Assembly (NCBI GenBank): GCA_028023455.1
Contig: JAQFVV010012512.1
Span: 2,825,935 to 2,889,934, forward strand
Direction of reading: 5' to 3'
DNA from: Epiperipatus broadwayi
Taxonomy: Eukaryota; Onychophora; Udeonychophora; Euonychophora; Peripatidae
DNA: 64,000 nucleotides
Shown: positions 24,655 through 36,765 of the stretch, piece after piece
How the letters are laid out: the number at the start of each line of letters is the position of its first letter
Position numbering within the stretch: the first letter of the stretch is position 1
The notes under the pieces: model-generated
Databases searched by the model: none
What the model was told of the DNA's origin: nothing
What the model saw: only the letters and a program-made list of their open reading frames with translations
Made by a program: the position numbers and the translations under genes

Positions 24655-25281
24655 TTGTCAGAGAAACTGATTGTGAAAATAGATGCTAAAGAAGAAGGAG
24701 ATAACTCAATTAAAGAAATAGACAAGATATTGAGTCAGATGGAAATAAGTGTGCAAATAAGACAGATCCAAGAAAAAAAGAAAGTAAACCATGGGAGAGA
24801 TATAATATTCAGACAGCAACCAAATTTAAAACACATGGGGAACCTAATTTGTTCATGGGAGAGCAGTGTACCAAGTTATCATGCCAAACATGTTATTAGG
24901 GAGGACTGTGTATCAAGTTATGCATGTCAAACATGCCCAAAAATACAGATAGCAGTAAGACAGACCAAAGTGAAAGTGCTTATTGATTCAGGGAGTCAGG
25001 TCTCTGTAATAACAGAAAGATTGTTTTATAAACTCACCAGAAAACAACCAAATATACCTGTTCTCCCATTGAAAACTGTACAAGTGGTGATGGACAACAA
25101 CAGAAAGGCCAAGGTAGAACCAAATATACCTGTTCATTGCTGGAAGTTAAAATCCATGGAGCAAGTTGCCCCTATGTATTTCCTAATCATAAAAAATTTA
25201 ATTTGTGTGTCTTATTTGGGAATTGACTTTTTATACAAACATAAATGTAAGTTGAATCATGAAAGTAAATTAGCCATGTGA
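24655..25281 (+). pseudogene. Gypsy aspartic protease region
   Basis: A 208-codon frame contains VKVLIDSGSQVSVITE near residue 113, the catalytic DSG motif and following hydrophobic strand of a retropepsin-type aspartic protease. This protease normally dimerises and cleaves Gag-Pol. Further on, YLGIDFLYKHKCKL matches the family's ILG.DFL flap-to-end segment. The first 100 residues are charged and degenerate. The start codon shown is not a conventional ATG, so it is the tail of a longer broken frame. A stop at 25,279 separates it from the reverse transcriptase. Confidence 0.7.
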
Positions 25282-25290
25282 AATGGGGAG

Positions 25291-26118
25291 GTGGTTGGAT
25301 TTATAATGGATAGCATGGATAGTTCAATAGGGGCTTTGCAAGTTGCCAATGAACACAATGATGACTTGATAACAGACAAAATAGACCAGGTGAAAATAAC
25401 TTGGGGAGGAGAGAAGGAAGTACTAAGAAAGATACTGACTGAATACAATCAGGTATTTTCAGACAGGCCAGGCATGATCCCAGGGTTTGAACAAAGGATT
25501 CAGGTAAACAAAATCCACACATTTAAAGCAAAATCATATCCAAATTCTCCTCAATATAGCGAACAAATAATCAAGTGTTGGAATGTGATATTATATCAAA
25601 AAAGCTCCTCAGCTTATTATAACCTGATAATTATCATCAAGAAAAAGGATATCTCTGTATGGTTATGTTTTGATGTGAGGCAATTGAATAAAGTCACAGT
25701 TCCAGATTGTAACATACCACCAACTATGCAAAAATTATTTGAGAGATTTAACGAAAAAAGAGCTTTTTCAACATTTGATCTGACAGCAAGCTATTGGCAG
25801 ATAAGGTTGCACCCAGAAGATCATAAATACACTGCCTTTAGATATGATGGCTGTTCATATCAGTTTAACTGTATGCTATTTGGCCTGATTAACAGTAGGA
25901 CTGGCTTACTACAATGTTTAGATCAGGTATTATCTGATGAAGTCAAAAAAAATTTTACAATGTATGTGGACATTGTATTGGTGGCATCAGCTAATGTGGA
26001 AGAACTTGCCAAAGATGTGGAAATAATTTTAAAGAAATGTTGGAATAAAGGAATCAAGGTAAACCTGAAGAAATTGTGCTATTTGAAAAGAAAGTTACAC
26101 TCTCGAGCCACATTATAG
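25291..26118 (+). pseudogene. Gypsy reverse transcriptase, catalytic Asp lost
   Basis: The 275-codon frame shows Ty3/Gypsy polymerase blocks in order: EYNQVFSDRPG (linker), IIIKKKDISVWLCFDVRQLN, STFDLTASYWQIRLHPED (first catalytic Asp present), YQFNCMLFGLINS, then MYVDIVLVAS, where the usual YVDD reads YVDI. Loss of the second Asp of that motif would kill polymerase activity. The frame closes at 26,118, before the thumb/connection region is complete. The substrate would be the element RNA primed from a tRNA. It is clearly a dead copy. Confidence 0.82.
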
Positions 26119-26345
26119 GATCACAGCATGTCCGGCTACACCCAGATAAAATCTCAGCCATTCAATGTTTTCCAGCACTTAGGTCCAAGAAGCAGATGCT
26201 TTTGGATATGCGTAATTTCTACAACTGTTTTCAGGAGTAGTTTTCTTAACATATGGAACCACTAGTTAGATTACTGGAAAAAGATGTAGTGTGGGAGTGG
26301 GGCAAAAAGCAATGCCAGATATTTGGGAAGATAAAGTAAAGGTTC

Positions 26346-26590
26346 ATGAAGCATGAAATGCTGACTTTTTCCGACTATGAGAAACCCTTTGTATGCAGAC
26401 TGACAGCAGTGGATATGGGCTGGGAGCACCAGTATCACAGATTCAAAAGGATTGTCAGATGCAAGTGCTGTATTTCTTATGTTGCCTGCTCAAGGATCTG
26501 GAGCATCATTATACTGCCACCAAAAAGAAAGCTTCAGCCATTTTTTGGTCATTCCAAAAACTTGCACATTGTTATTGGGATAAAAAATAA
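26346..26590 (+). pseudogene. Gypsy RNase H remnant
   Basis: The frame at 26,393-26,590 reads MQTDSSGYGLGAPVSQIQKD, the QTDAS.YGLGAVLSQ start of Ty3/Gypsy RNase H with its first catalytic Asp, and ends with HHYTATKKKASAIFWSFQK, close to the family's Y...E.E.LA.V.A..K segment. A neighbouring frame begins at 26,346, which shows a frameshift at about 26,390. The enzyme removes RNA from the RNA-DNA hybrid. The remainder up to 26,820 is degenerate. Confidence 0.7.
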
Positions 26591-26823
26591 TTGTGGTTAC
26601 AGATCACAAGAGTTTATAATTTATTAACCACGGTTATCTGACAAATAGTCAGTTGGTGCATGGGAGCCTATATCTTCAAGAATATAATTATGTGGTAAAG
26701 CATTGTAAGGGGTAAGATCTTAGCCATAACCCAGTGCATTTCCCATCATCTTAAAGCTAAAAATTTATATGTGACAGAAATAAACCCAAGGGTTAATGAG
26801 GGGGGGGGAATGATTTTAAAAAA

Positions 26824-27522
26824 TTGGCCCAATGTCAGAGGTCAATAATCACACAACTGAAAGGGAATAAAAGCAAAAATGATGATGAGTCCAGATGCAG
26901 TATTAACAGATTCAAACTTGTCCAAACTGTTCTCCAATACACACCAAAATGGGGACTGGAAAGATGGAGACTGATACCCCAGCAAATAAGGAATGTGGTG
27001 GTAACTTATGTCCACCAAATGTATGGACATTTGGGGCATGGAAAATTGAAAAGTGCCTTAGGCAGTGGTTTTATTGGCCAGGCATGCATGGTATTGTCAT
27101 GGGAATGATCAGCCAATGTGAACTTTTCCAGAAAACTAAGCCTGCTAAGAGGAATTATGCAGGCCTAATGAGCTCCATAATCCTAAAGAAGCCATGTGAG
27201 ATGATTGCCATAGATTATTATAGGCCATTGACTGCCTTTAATAGTAAAAAAATATTTGTTGGTGGTATATAATCTATTCTGTAAATTTGTGGCTGCATAT
27301 CCCATGACTCAAGCAAATACCCAAAAGAAATATTTTACTGTGATAGCAAAACCTCAAAGCAACCACTCAGATCATGGTACACCATTTATCTCTGTTGATT
27401 GGAAAGCATGGGTTCAGAAGTCAGGGGTTCAACACATATTAACATCAATTAGGAATCCCCAATTGTACCCATGTGAGCAGATGATGCCTGAGTTAGGCAG
27501 GTTGTGTAGGACATACATCTGA
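26824..27522 (+). pseudogene. Gypsy integrase, zinc-finger and core, broken in three frames
   Basis: The first frame carries the integrase H2C2-type start (YVHQMYGHLGHGKLKSAL). The next (26,949-27,272) carries FYWPGMHGIVMGMISQCELFQ, the WPGM...C..CQ block, and EMIAIDYYRPL, the first core Asp. The third (27,256-27,522) reads NLFCKFVAAYPMTQA, then SDHGTPFIS with the second core Asp, then GVQHILTSIRNPQL. These are classic Ty3/Gypsy integrase blocks. At least two frameshifts separate them. The product would insert element DNA and explains the TG...CA ends and short target duplication. Confidence 0.78.
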
Positions 27523-27960
27523 ACTAATCACTGAGGATGGGTTATCTATATAAATTGGGAAGTTAATTGAGTCCACATGGTTCTCTCCTATCTGACTCCA
27601 GTTTAACAAACATGCTTCCAAATTAATCAAGGCCAAAATACCAGGACTAAAAGAAATGTCAATAAATGTGGAAAAGTATCAACAACAGGCATATACACTT
27701 TATGAAGTCAGGAAAGAAACAAACACACACTGGAGAGGCCTCATTGGTTTAAAGGTGGTGATCTAGTCATGGTGAAAACCCCACATGTGAGTAATGTGGG
27801 GAAATTTATCTGTAAGAAATTTTGCAGTTTATATGAGGGATCATTCCCTATCGTTAAGTGTCAAGGAAATAATGCATTCTCAGTGAATACTAGGCAGGAG
27901 GTAAAAGGATCATACAATGCTCATTCCCTCAAGCTCATGCCTTTGTGAACAATTCACAAT
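27523..27960 (+). pseudogene. Gypsy integrase C-terminal remnant
   Basis: Translation across frames gives WFKGGDLVMVKTPHVS followed by KKFCSLYEGSFPIVK, which resembles the small C-terminal domain of Gypsy integrases (GD.V.......KF...Y.GP..I). No chromodomain was seen. Stop codons are scattered through the first half. Confidence 0.6.
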
Positions 27961-28004
27961 ATTTAGGTGCCATTCAAATACATAAACCATATTTAAAGGT
28001 TTCC

Positions 28005-28014
28005 GGGAGGGGGG
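28005..28014 (+). other. Polypurine tract of the Gypsy element
   Basis: GGGAGGGGGG lies three bases before the 3' LTR start TGCAACAGGG, the normal place for plus-strand priming. Confidence 0.75.
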
Positions 28015-28017
28015 TAT

Positions 28018-28403
28018 TGCAACAGGGCATGTATAATAAATAACGACAAATATGTATTTATATACTTAATGTATTATTATAAAAAAATATTATTACTTTA
28101 TTAACAAAACTACAATATACAAGTTGTTGTATAATCAACGATCATTTGTGTGGTTGTATTATGTTATATCTTTAGTTATTTTTAATGAAAAAAGCTCATA
28201 AAAAAGAAGTATGGGGGAGTATACACATGCTCTGATTTTTTTTTTTGCCAAACCCAGCTATACACACATTTTTATGTTTAATGTATGAGTATGTTTTAAA
28301 TCAATGGAATATGAAAATTCATAAAATAAAGCTAAAAACATTTTGTTTGATAAACTTGTATTATATATATATATATTGTGCCCTTTTGTATATATATTTT
28401 GAC

Positions 28404-28439
<36 letters not shown>

Positions 28440-29973
28440 GTCAAAGAAAAAACTATAAATACCAAGATGGAAGACATTGATTTACAGAACAATGAAAGTG
28501 ACTGTTGCAAAACTTTGGAATGTTGAGTTCTAATTGAATACTAATTAAAAAAGTGTAAAAAGCTTTTATGCTGTGCTGCATTCCAACAAAGGCACATTGA
28601 ATATTAATTAAAATATGGAAAATGAATGAAAAGAAAAGAATTAAGAGAAGGGGCAAACTCGGCATTTCCTGATTTGAAAAAAAAAAGATAAATTTAAAAA
28701 AAAAGAATAGAGTCATGAAGAAAGCAGGCTTTAGACTTATATAGAGAGAATAATCCAGAGTTCAACATTATACATTGGTAAAATATGATTATGCTGGGGT
28801 AGTAACTTCAATGTGTGAGGTGTCCCAATCCTTCCCCTGAATGTATAGTAGCTGGCTTTATCTCAGAAAAAAATAAACAATAATATTGGACCATCATGAT
28901 ATGTGTCAAAAGAATAAATAAATAAATAAATAAAATTCAGTGAAGTGGAATCCGAACTTTAAAAAATTAAGTTCATCATCCAAGGACTGGAGATTCTCTT
29001 TCACCAGATGAATTCAATCAATTGTGCAGGGAAACACAAGCACGTTTTTCTGTTTGCATATGTGTGACTTCTTAGTAAGCTTAATTAAACTCCACATAAT
29101 TCAGGAAAAAATTGTTGGTTGACTTAATTGTTAACTTTTTTACTTGCAAAGAGAGTTTAAATTAATTTGTACTGTCATTATTATTGTATTAATTCTTTCA
29201 TGATTGAACCCTTATTGCAATACATGTTATGGCATATTTGTGTGTGGGGGTTTTGGTGAAAAGAAAAAAGAGTAAACTGGAAAAAAAGGAAAAAGAAATA
29301 GGGAATCACAGAAATACTGAGTTACAGAAAAAAAGGTGAGAAAGCAATCTATGGTATAATATGTCTATAATAAATGAATTTTAAAATGGGTTTACTGAAA
29401 ATCGTGTATCATCTGTGCTAACAAAAAGGAAAAGTGATAGGAATATTTAATAAAACAATAGAATTAATATTGACTTACATAAATATTATTACAAATAAAT
29501 ATGTATTAAATGATGACATAAATATTATTACAAATAAATACATATTAAATGATGAATGTTTTTTTTTGTTTCGAGTTTTTTTTATTAAGATTAAAATAGG
29601 TTAAATGTACTCCCAGTAATTTTATCACTCACCGTGAGAAAGCTAGCTGCAGGTTGGGTCATTTTATCATCCTATTATACTTCCATATTATCCAGTATAA
29701 TTCTTACCTACGGGTGAGATTGGCACTTGAAGTCTTTATTTAGATGTCCTAAATATACTGTTGTATGATATCGAAGAGTATTATATTTATTTAGTATATC
29801 CTAAAATCAAAGTGATAATATAAAGATCAGATTTTATAAACAGTAATAATATGATTCACTTTTGATTGTGTGTTTTTGGTTTTTTGTTCATATGTGTTTA
29901 TAGTTATATAAGCCCATGCTCATGTAAAAATGAGTACATCAAGCAAGATAGGAAAAAACATGGACCCATTACA
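28018..29973 (+). repeat. Gypsy 3' LTR
   Basis: It starts TGCAACAGGGCA, ends CCCATTACA and aligns with 16,343-18,199. Compared with the 5' LTR it carries an extra TA-rich insert at about 28,360-28,434 and a 42-base tandem duplication at 29,470-29,545 (ACATAAATATTATTACAAAT twice). Confidence 0.88.
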
Positions 29974-31620
29974 ATATATAAGTGTCGACATGGTTCTATA
30001 TGTATCATCATACATATATATGCGAACAAATGACTATGATATCATCAGTTTATATATATTACAGTGTGTATATTTATTTTAAAATAATATTTGTTATATA
30101 TTTGCTTTGTTAAAAAGTTGTTTTACATTAAAAATTGTGTATATATAGGCATGGTCTACACATGAGTGTGTTATATATAGAGTGGTATTGTTAAAAGTTG
30201 TAACATTCATAATTTTGACTTTAAATAAGTCATAAACAAAAGCCTTATTGGGAACATCTGTTTTGGCATATCTTCATGAGATAATTTAAATTGTTTCTAA
30301 GCAATAATATTTTCAAAAAATATATAATTTTAAAAAACAAAATTATTGAACTGAAACTATTGAAGTCATTAGGAATTTAAATAGTCAAGTTTAAATAAAA
30401 ATGTCCTATTAAAAAGTAATAGGAAGTTTTAAATGTATTGAGTTATAAATTATTCAGAAAGTGCTAATTGATTCTCAAGAAGTAAGTGGTCTTGTTGACA
30501 GCAAGGTGTTCTAAGCCTTGAAACATAAATAGGCCACATTTTGACTGTGAATATTCTTTCTATAATTTTGAAAAATGTTGTCTACCAGAATTCACACCAG
30601 TTTTCACTCTAACATGTATAGATATACAAACATATATTTGCTGTCTCTCTGGCAGAACATGGCAATCTTTACTCACCTCTACATTCCTGATGGCATGATC
30701 ATCATCACAAGGAGAAGAAACCATCCAGCAGCCTACCACAAGAAGACCATTTAATCAAGACCACCTATTCTGAAGAAAATGTTACTATGCCCAATGTCTT
30801 ATTTGCCTACATTATAACCTACAACCAACACAGGATTGGTAATATTCTTTTAAAAGACTGCAGAGCTCTATAATTTAATGTTTAAATCTGTAATCTTAAT
30901 ATTAAACTAGCTTGTTTACTATAATGAATGTCAAATATTATTTCTTAAAACTTTGTTAAATTAAATCATTTATAAAATAAAACTATGTTAAACTTGCCTG
31001 AATTCATCTTATAATATAAAATAATTTATTATCAACCTTATTTCTTAAAATGTGTTAAATTAAATCATAACTATGTAAAACTTGCCTGAATTTATCTTTA
31101 TTATGTAAAATAATTTCTTCTTCTAATCTTGTAAACTTGCCTGAATTCTTCTTTATATAGTGAAATAATTTATCTTTTATAATTTATAAATACAGAAATC
31201 AGTTATGACTTAAATTTCTTAAAACTGCAGTCATGCCTAGATTTATTGCTATTTAAATTTATGATATATGTTATAATATGCCCATTTTTCAGAACAGCAA
31301 ATAGTAATTGTTAACTAACTTTCAGTGAAGATAATTAAAATCTCCATTTTAAATATTTTTAAAATGCTACTACATGTATTACATAGCTTTTTCACCATGT
31401 GCTTGTTATTATCATGGTTTTGTATATGTTATAACCTCATCAGTTATTATAATTTATGGCTTTTAATATGCCTTGGTTAGAAGTGATATGCTAGCTAGAG
31501 ATGATATTAAAATAGATTTGTTAATGTTTATTAATGCCAATCAAATATACATTTCCTCTTTAATTACATATATATATGTAATTAAATGTCCCATTGTAAT
31601 TAAAGAGGAATATATATATT
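29974..31620. other. AT-rich noncoding stretch with weak repeats
   Basis: It holds three degenerate copies of a unit with AACTTGCCTGAATT and an AT-rich tail at about 30,990-31,170. A more balanced patch at 30,656-30,838 lies between an acceptor-like CTCTCTGGCAG and a GTAATA, with a 32-codon frame ending at a stop. No protein family was recognised in either. Confidence 0.4.
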
Positions 31621-31861
31621 TTATATATATATATATATATTGTAATGGGATGGGGAGATATAGTATGTGGAAGGAGGAGTGATGGAAAATCATCATCAAC
31701 TCCTAGTCAATACAAAATGAAATATCAATAATTTACAAAGCATATAACTAAGATATACTTAAGGGGATCATGAGATCAAAAAAATCTCTATGAGATTGAG
31801 AGATCAGAAAAGCATAATTAACCATCAACCAACATTATCAAAAAGTAAATAATTATAAGTA

Positions 31862-32854
31862 CACCTGGGTCTCGTTTTACGTGATAGATAGGTTCCTCAA
31901 AAAACACATGCAAAAGAAATCACACAAAAATAGATGTAACTTACCTTGAAAAAGGGGGGATACGGACTGTGATTTTTCAAAAATCACATAAAAGCAAAGC
32001 AGCAATGTAAAATTACTTTAAAATTCGCGCAAAAAAAAAATAAGGAAATAAAATATGACTAATAAAAAATTTCAAATTTGAATAAAATTGATACAAGACA
32101 TACTTTTTTTAACTATAATATTTAATTTTATTCAAAACATATATTTTTATGCATAATTTACAGTACAGTAATTGACATTTTTTACATATGTTTTAATTAT
32201 TTTGCTACTTGCCAAAAAACAGGTTCATTTGCAAACTGGTAAAAAATCAGATTCTTCACAAGAAAAAATACAACTAGAACCAACTTCACTCTCATGTTGT
32301 GTTAATGGTTTTCTTGTAACAATGTAATTAGTAATTAATCTTTGAGATGATGATTTTATTAATTGTTTATGAAGCTCACGATATCCAGACATACAACCAT
32401 TGGAATTTAAGAGCATGTTCATGATTATTGTCATTAATAAGAAAATAATTAAAAATAAACTTGCAGACACTAAATGATTAATAATTGATTATGTTCTCTT
32501 TTAAAAAGCAAACACAGAATGTGATTTAAAATGCAAAATTAACACGCACAATGTTTGAACAAATTTGCATTATAATCTTGTAAAATTTAATGTGGGTATA
32601 CATAAAATGTGGAAATCATGATTTTAATTTCATTATTGCATAAAATCTTACTATTATAAAGCACTGAAAATATTGAAATTACTAAGATGAAAGTCGAATT
32701 CCAGTAATGTGCTATTACTTTCAATATGACATAAGTGTGTGAAATTTATTATATAAAGTAATAGCGCATTATTGGAGTTCGACTTCTGAAGAAACATGAA
32801 TCATGTAACTTCAAAATTGCATTAAATACATCCATGTAAAATGAGACCCAGGTG
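31862..32854. mobile_element. Tigger/pogo-like DNA transposon, non-autonomous
   Basis: Inverted ends of 22 bases (CACCTGGGTCTCGTTTTACG... and its complement, 20 of 22 matching) are flanked by TA on both sides, the target duplication of Tc1/mariner-type elements. The subterminal GATAGGTTCCTCAAAAAAC is typical of pogo/Tigger elements. The uninterrupted site is visible in the other family A copy near 45,118. At 993 bp it is too short for a full transposase. An 81-codon minus-strand frame at 32,225-32,470 might be a remnant of one, but this is weak. Confidence 0.8.
32691..32785. repeat. 31-bp hairpin inside the Tigger-like element
   Basis: The arms 32,691-32,721 and 32,755-32,785 pair along their full length with a 33-base loop. 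The three mismatches would all be G-U pairs in the plus-strand RNA. Confidence 0.8.
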
Positions 32855-34992
32855 TATGTAATACTCAAAATACCATTCATCATCATGCATGATCAAACTA
32901 CATCAGAATACAATCAACAGTCCATCTTGTGGCTATATTTGAACAATAAAAAATATAAATCAACAGTCAACCTTGTTACTGGATTGAAAATGGGTCTTCT
33001 GTAGACCAGGTTAATTACTGAGCATTTGCTGTCTTGGGAAATTATTTAAACATAACTTAGATGCACCACATAAGTGCTCATCCATAAGAATGCATAAGAA
33101 TCAAACAATAATGCTGGGGCATTAAAATATGTTGATCATCATTAATGCTCAGGCCACTTGTAATGGCCAACTATAAAATTAACTTCTCATAAGACTAAAC
33201 TAAAATAAAACATAGTGCATGGGCTTTAAAGAGTATTCTCTTTGTGTCAACCAGGATTATGGTTGATCATTTCTGGGTACCCAAGAGCACTAAATCCACA
33301 TCTCCATTTATATTTTCATTTTGGGCTCAAATCTAGCTGAGAGAACATAAGATCTATTATGGTATATGGCCAAGAGATGATGCAATACAATTTTTAACAA
33401 TTGAAATATAAGTTTATTAACAAAAATAAAAATGACATTAAAGTTTCTAGAATTAAGTTACATACATAAGCCCTCTGACTTTGATTTACATGATTAATAC
33501 ATTAGGTTTACTGAAAATCCACTCAGCACACAGGCATGTGGCTTGATACAAAATGAACATGTTTGAATTGATGTTTAATTTTAAAAAATAATCAAAATTT
33601 TTCATATAAGTATCTGACACATTGTTATTTACAATACAATTGACATATATATGCACACATACATGTGTGTGTGACATTTCTGAAGATATTTAACTTGGTC
33701 CGTAAAAATAATAAATTATTAAACTTTTTAACTTATATTTTAATAAGACCATACCTATACTAGGTTTAATAAAACATGTATATAGAATTGCACAGATTAT
33801 TAACATAACAAATCTAATTTTGTCAAAACAATAAAAAAACCTTACTTTTTATAATTACAAATTCCATTTTGAATATACATAAAATTTACATATTTGTTAG
33901 AATAATAAAGTTATTTTCACAATTATTCTTTGTTGAAAATGTATAAATTGCCACTTATCTTAAAAGACATACATGTATACATAAAAAGCAGCATAAGTAC
34001 ACAACTTTCATCAAGCTTACTCTTGGTAAGCTTGGTTTTTGGTCCATCAGAATATAATACAGGTTTGTTGTCATCATCAGGAAAGATATAATCTCTGTAA
34101 AATGTTAGTCTGTAGTTGGTCTCTTTCTGTCTAGGATTATTCCAGGCAAGCAGCTATCTTGGTTTGATAGATTTCAGGTAAGCAACTGTCCTCTCCGCAT
34201 TTAAGGTTATGACTTTCAGCACAAAGAAGTGTGTCATTTTACTCCATGTGAATTCAAACTCTTGCAAAGGAAAATAGAATCAGTTCCTAAATCTACTGTC
34301 CTGCCTTCAGCTACATCAGTTCACGGTAACCATTCTGCCAACTCTATGGTCAGCTAAAATTAACTGCTACAAACTTCAACAAGCTGCAACAAAATATTGT
34401 AACCAACTTTGCAGCTGACCCATTCTTACAAAAACTATTATCCAGAATGCAGCTGATATTTTTATCAGCCTTTTATTGAATCATCTGAGATGATAGCAAC
34501 ACCTTGATTGAAAACAGTTTTATTTTTATCTCTCTAATCCCTTGGAATCTACATACATGTTTTTACTTAGATAATAGAAATTTACAAATTAATTAAAGAT
34601 TTCAAAAATATATATTTTTTTAAAATTATCAGAAAACACGCTTACTTTTAAATTTCAAAATCAGAATTACAAATAATATTTATCAGATCTTTTTAAATAT
34701 TAATTTCATAATGAAATTTTATTTTAACCCAAGAGTTATTTAACCCGTTACTGATTTTTTTTTTCAGGAAATATAAAAAAATATCTACAAAAATTTATGT
34801 CTGTGTTTATTTTCACTTTTCCTTTATTTATATATATATATATGCAAAGTTATAAATAAATATTTAAAAATACAGTATTTAAAAGCTTATAAAAAATATA
34901 TGTATAACTGTCACTTAGGAGCACTTTCAACTAACTTGTAGCTTTGTCAACTATCATGTTTAAAATGTTAGCTTTCCCATAATTCTATGATG

Positions 34993-36764
34993 TCAACTTT
35001 CCCATAATTCTGTGATCTTAATGTTTGCTGCTTGCCTATTAACCAAATGTTGCTTGTATTGCCATATCAACATCACCTCTTTAATTTTCCTTTTATTATT
35101 ATTTCTTTCAGTTTCCAATATTTTTACATTGTTACAATTAAAATTGAAACCATAAATACATGATTTATTATGGTTATAAAAGACAGAAGCTGATAAATTA
35201 TTATTTTTAAAATTTTGTTTTGTATTTTGAACCCTTTTAAATAACAAAAGTGTTCCTTTGTTCTTTTTTCCAATGTGCACCTCGATTCACCTATATATCC
35301 AAGACACACCCACATGTCCATTTGTAAATGATACAATTTTTATTTGTAAATAATGTTTTATCCTTTGAATTGTTTATTAATTTATTTAATGTAGGTGGTG
35401 CATAAAATGCAATATCACATATTCCTTTATAAATTTTCTTAATGAAACTTGCCTGTTGATTTGAAATATATGGTATTAATATCCACAATTTTTTATCAGA
35501 AGAATTAACACTATTATTATTTTTATATTTATAAGTAAAATTTTTAATATTATAATAAACAGAATCATAATTGTATCCAACATTTAACAATTCATTATAA
35601 TAAATTTCAATATTTTTAATTTTATCTGATGCATATTTACAAAAGTTATCATTTGTAAATAAAAAGGATTTCAAACCTGCCATTTTATGTGACATTGGTA
35701 CTTTTGATTCATATGGAATATATTCTCTTTTTGCTATTGGTTTAAGAGTCATATAGTAATCCAGTTTATCCTTGTTTCTGGTTATCTTGAGATCTAAAAA
35801 TAGTACACTCATTAAATTTTCATCTGTTTTAATCCAATTTAAGCCCTTTATATTATTTAATTCCTTGAACAAATCATTAATAGCATTTGGCTTTCCACAA
35901 ACAAAAACATCATCAACATATCGATTGTATAAAATAATATCTTTCTGATAATGATCCTTTTTAAAAATATTTTCTTCATAGGTAGATATAACAAAATTAC
36001 ATATCTAGGCAACTGTAGGAAGTCCCATGGGCCACCCATTATTCATTTTATAAAATACATGCTTAAAAATTGCATAAATGTTTCTATCAATAAAGTTTAA
36101 TGTTTCAATAATAAATTTTATTATTTTAACATTAACATTTTTTAATTTCAATGCATTCTTAATTATTTCAATAGAAGTCATTCTGTCAATTGATCCGTAC
36201 ATTTCACTGATATCAAAGGTACAAATTACATCATAATTATCAATAACAACATTATTAATTTTACCAATGGAATCAAATGATGAACGTTTTGTATACATAC
36301 CAAAACCAAGAATTTATTGTAACATATTCTCAATTAATTTACATGTTTCATAATAGAAAGCATCCCCAAAATCAATCATTAAACGTAATGGTTCTTTATG
36401 CAATTTTATATTTGAAAATATTCTAGGACATACTGCAGCCAAGGGATAAATTCTATAATAAGTACTATTATCAATTACATTATTTTTGGCTTTTTTTAAA
36501 ATGTTATTTACAAATTGAACATGTAAACTTTCAATATTTACCTTGTTAACCTTTATAAAATTAAGAATACTCTTTGAGTAATGACTTTATTTTCATAATC
36601 CGATTTTAGTAACAAGCACATCCGTAAGCCTTTATCCTCTTTTATACAGACAAGATTATTTTCAGATGTAAATTATCTAAATTTAGAAATTTGTTTGTTT
36701 CAATTATTATTTATTGCAAATCCAAAATTCTTTTCTTTTACTTTTTTAACTAAGTCGTTGCCAA
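34993..36764 (-). pseudogene. Penelope-like RT with GIY-YIG nuclease, minus-strand copy
   Basis: Read from the palindrome centre leftward it gives an N-terminal block with CIKEDKGLRMCLLLKSDY, then LAAVCPRIFSNIKLHKEPLRL, then the polymerase: CTFDISEMYGSID (first catalytic Asp), GWPMGLPTVA, RYVDDVFV (catalytic DD), FLDLKITRN. After the polymerase comes a GIY-YIG-type nuclease (YKWTCGC, then YIGESRCTLEKRTKEH, then NNVKILETERNNNKRKIKEV and a C-terminal ELWES). This order is that of endonuclease-bearing Penelope-like elements. It is disabled by a frameshift near 36,560, an in-frame TAA at 36,314-36,316, an in-frame TAG at 36,005-36,007, and frame changes between the two nuclease halves near 35,290 and again later. 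It is 5'-truncated at the centre. The central part of this arm is better preserved than in its partner. Confidence 0.85.
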
Positions 36765-36765
36765 C

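Larger units (their letters stand above)
16343..29973 (+). mobile_element. Ty3/Gypsy LTR retrotransposon, decayed, with nested inserts
   Basis: Two direct repeats of about 1.9 kb with TG...CA ends (16,343-18,199 and 28,018-29,973) enclose, in order, a primer-binding-site-like sequence, a leader, then gag-like, protease, reverse transcriptase, RNase H and integrase remnants, and a polypurine tract. This order (integrase last) is that of Ty3/Gypsy. The leader is interrupted by a solo-LTR-like element (18,292-19,936) and an RTE retrotransposon (20,116-23,370). Every pol domain is split by stops or frameshifts, and the LTRs differ by many substitutions and small indels, so the copy is old and dead. 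A 4-bp ATAT target duplication is possible. Confidence 0.87.

Noticed and set aside
32225-32470. Intact transposase in the Tigger-like element
   Set aside because: Only 81 codons with a weak C-terminal resemblance; no DDE core motifs, so it is at most a remnant.
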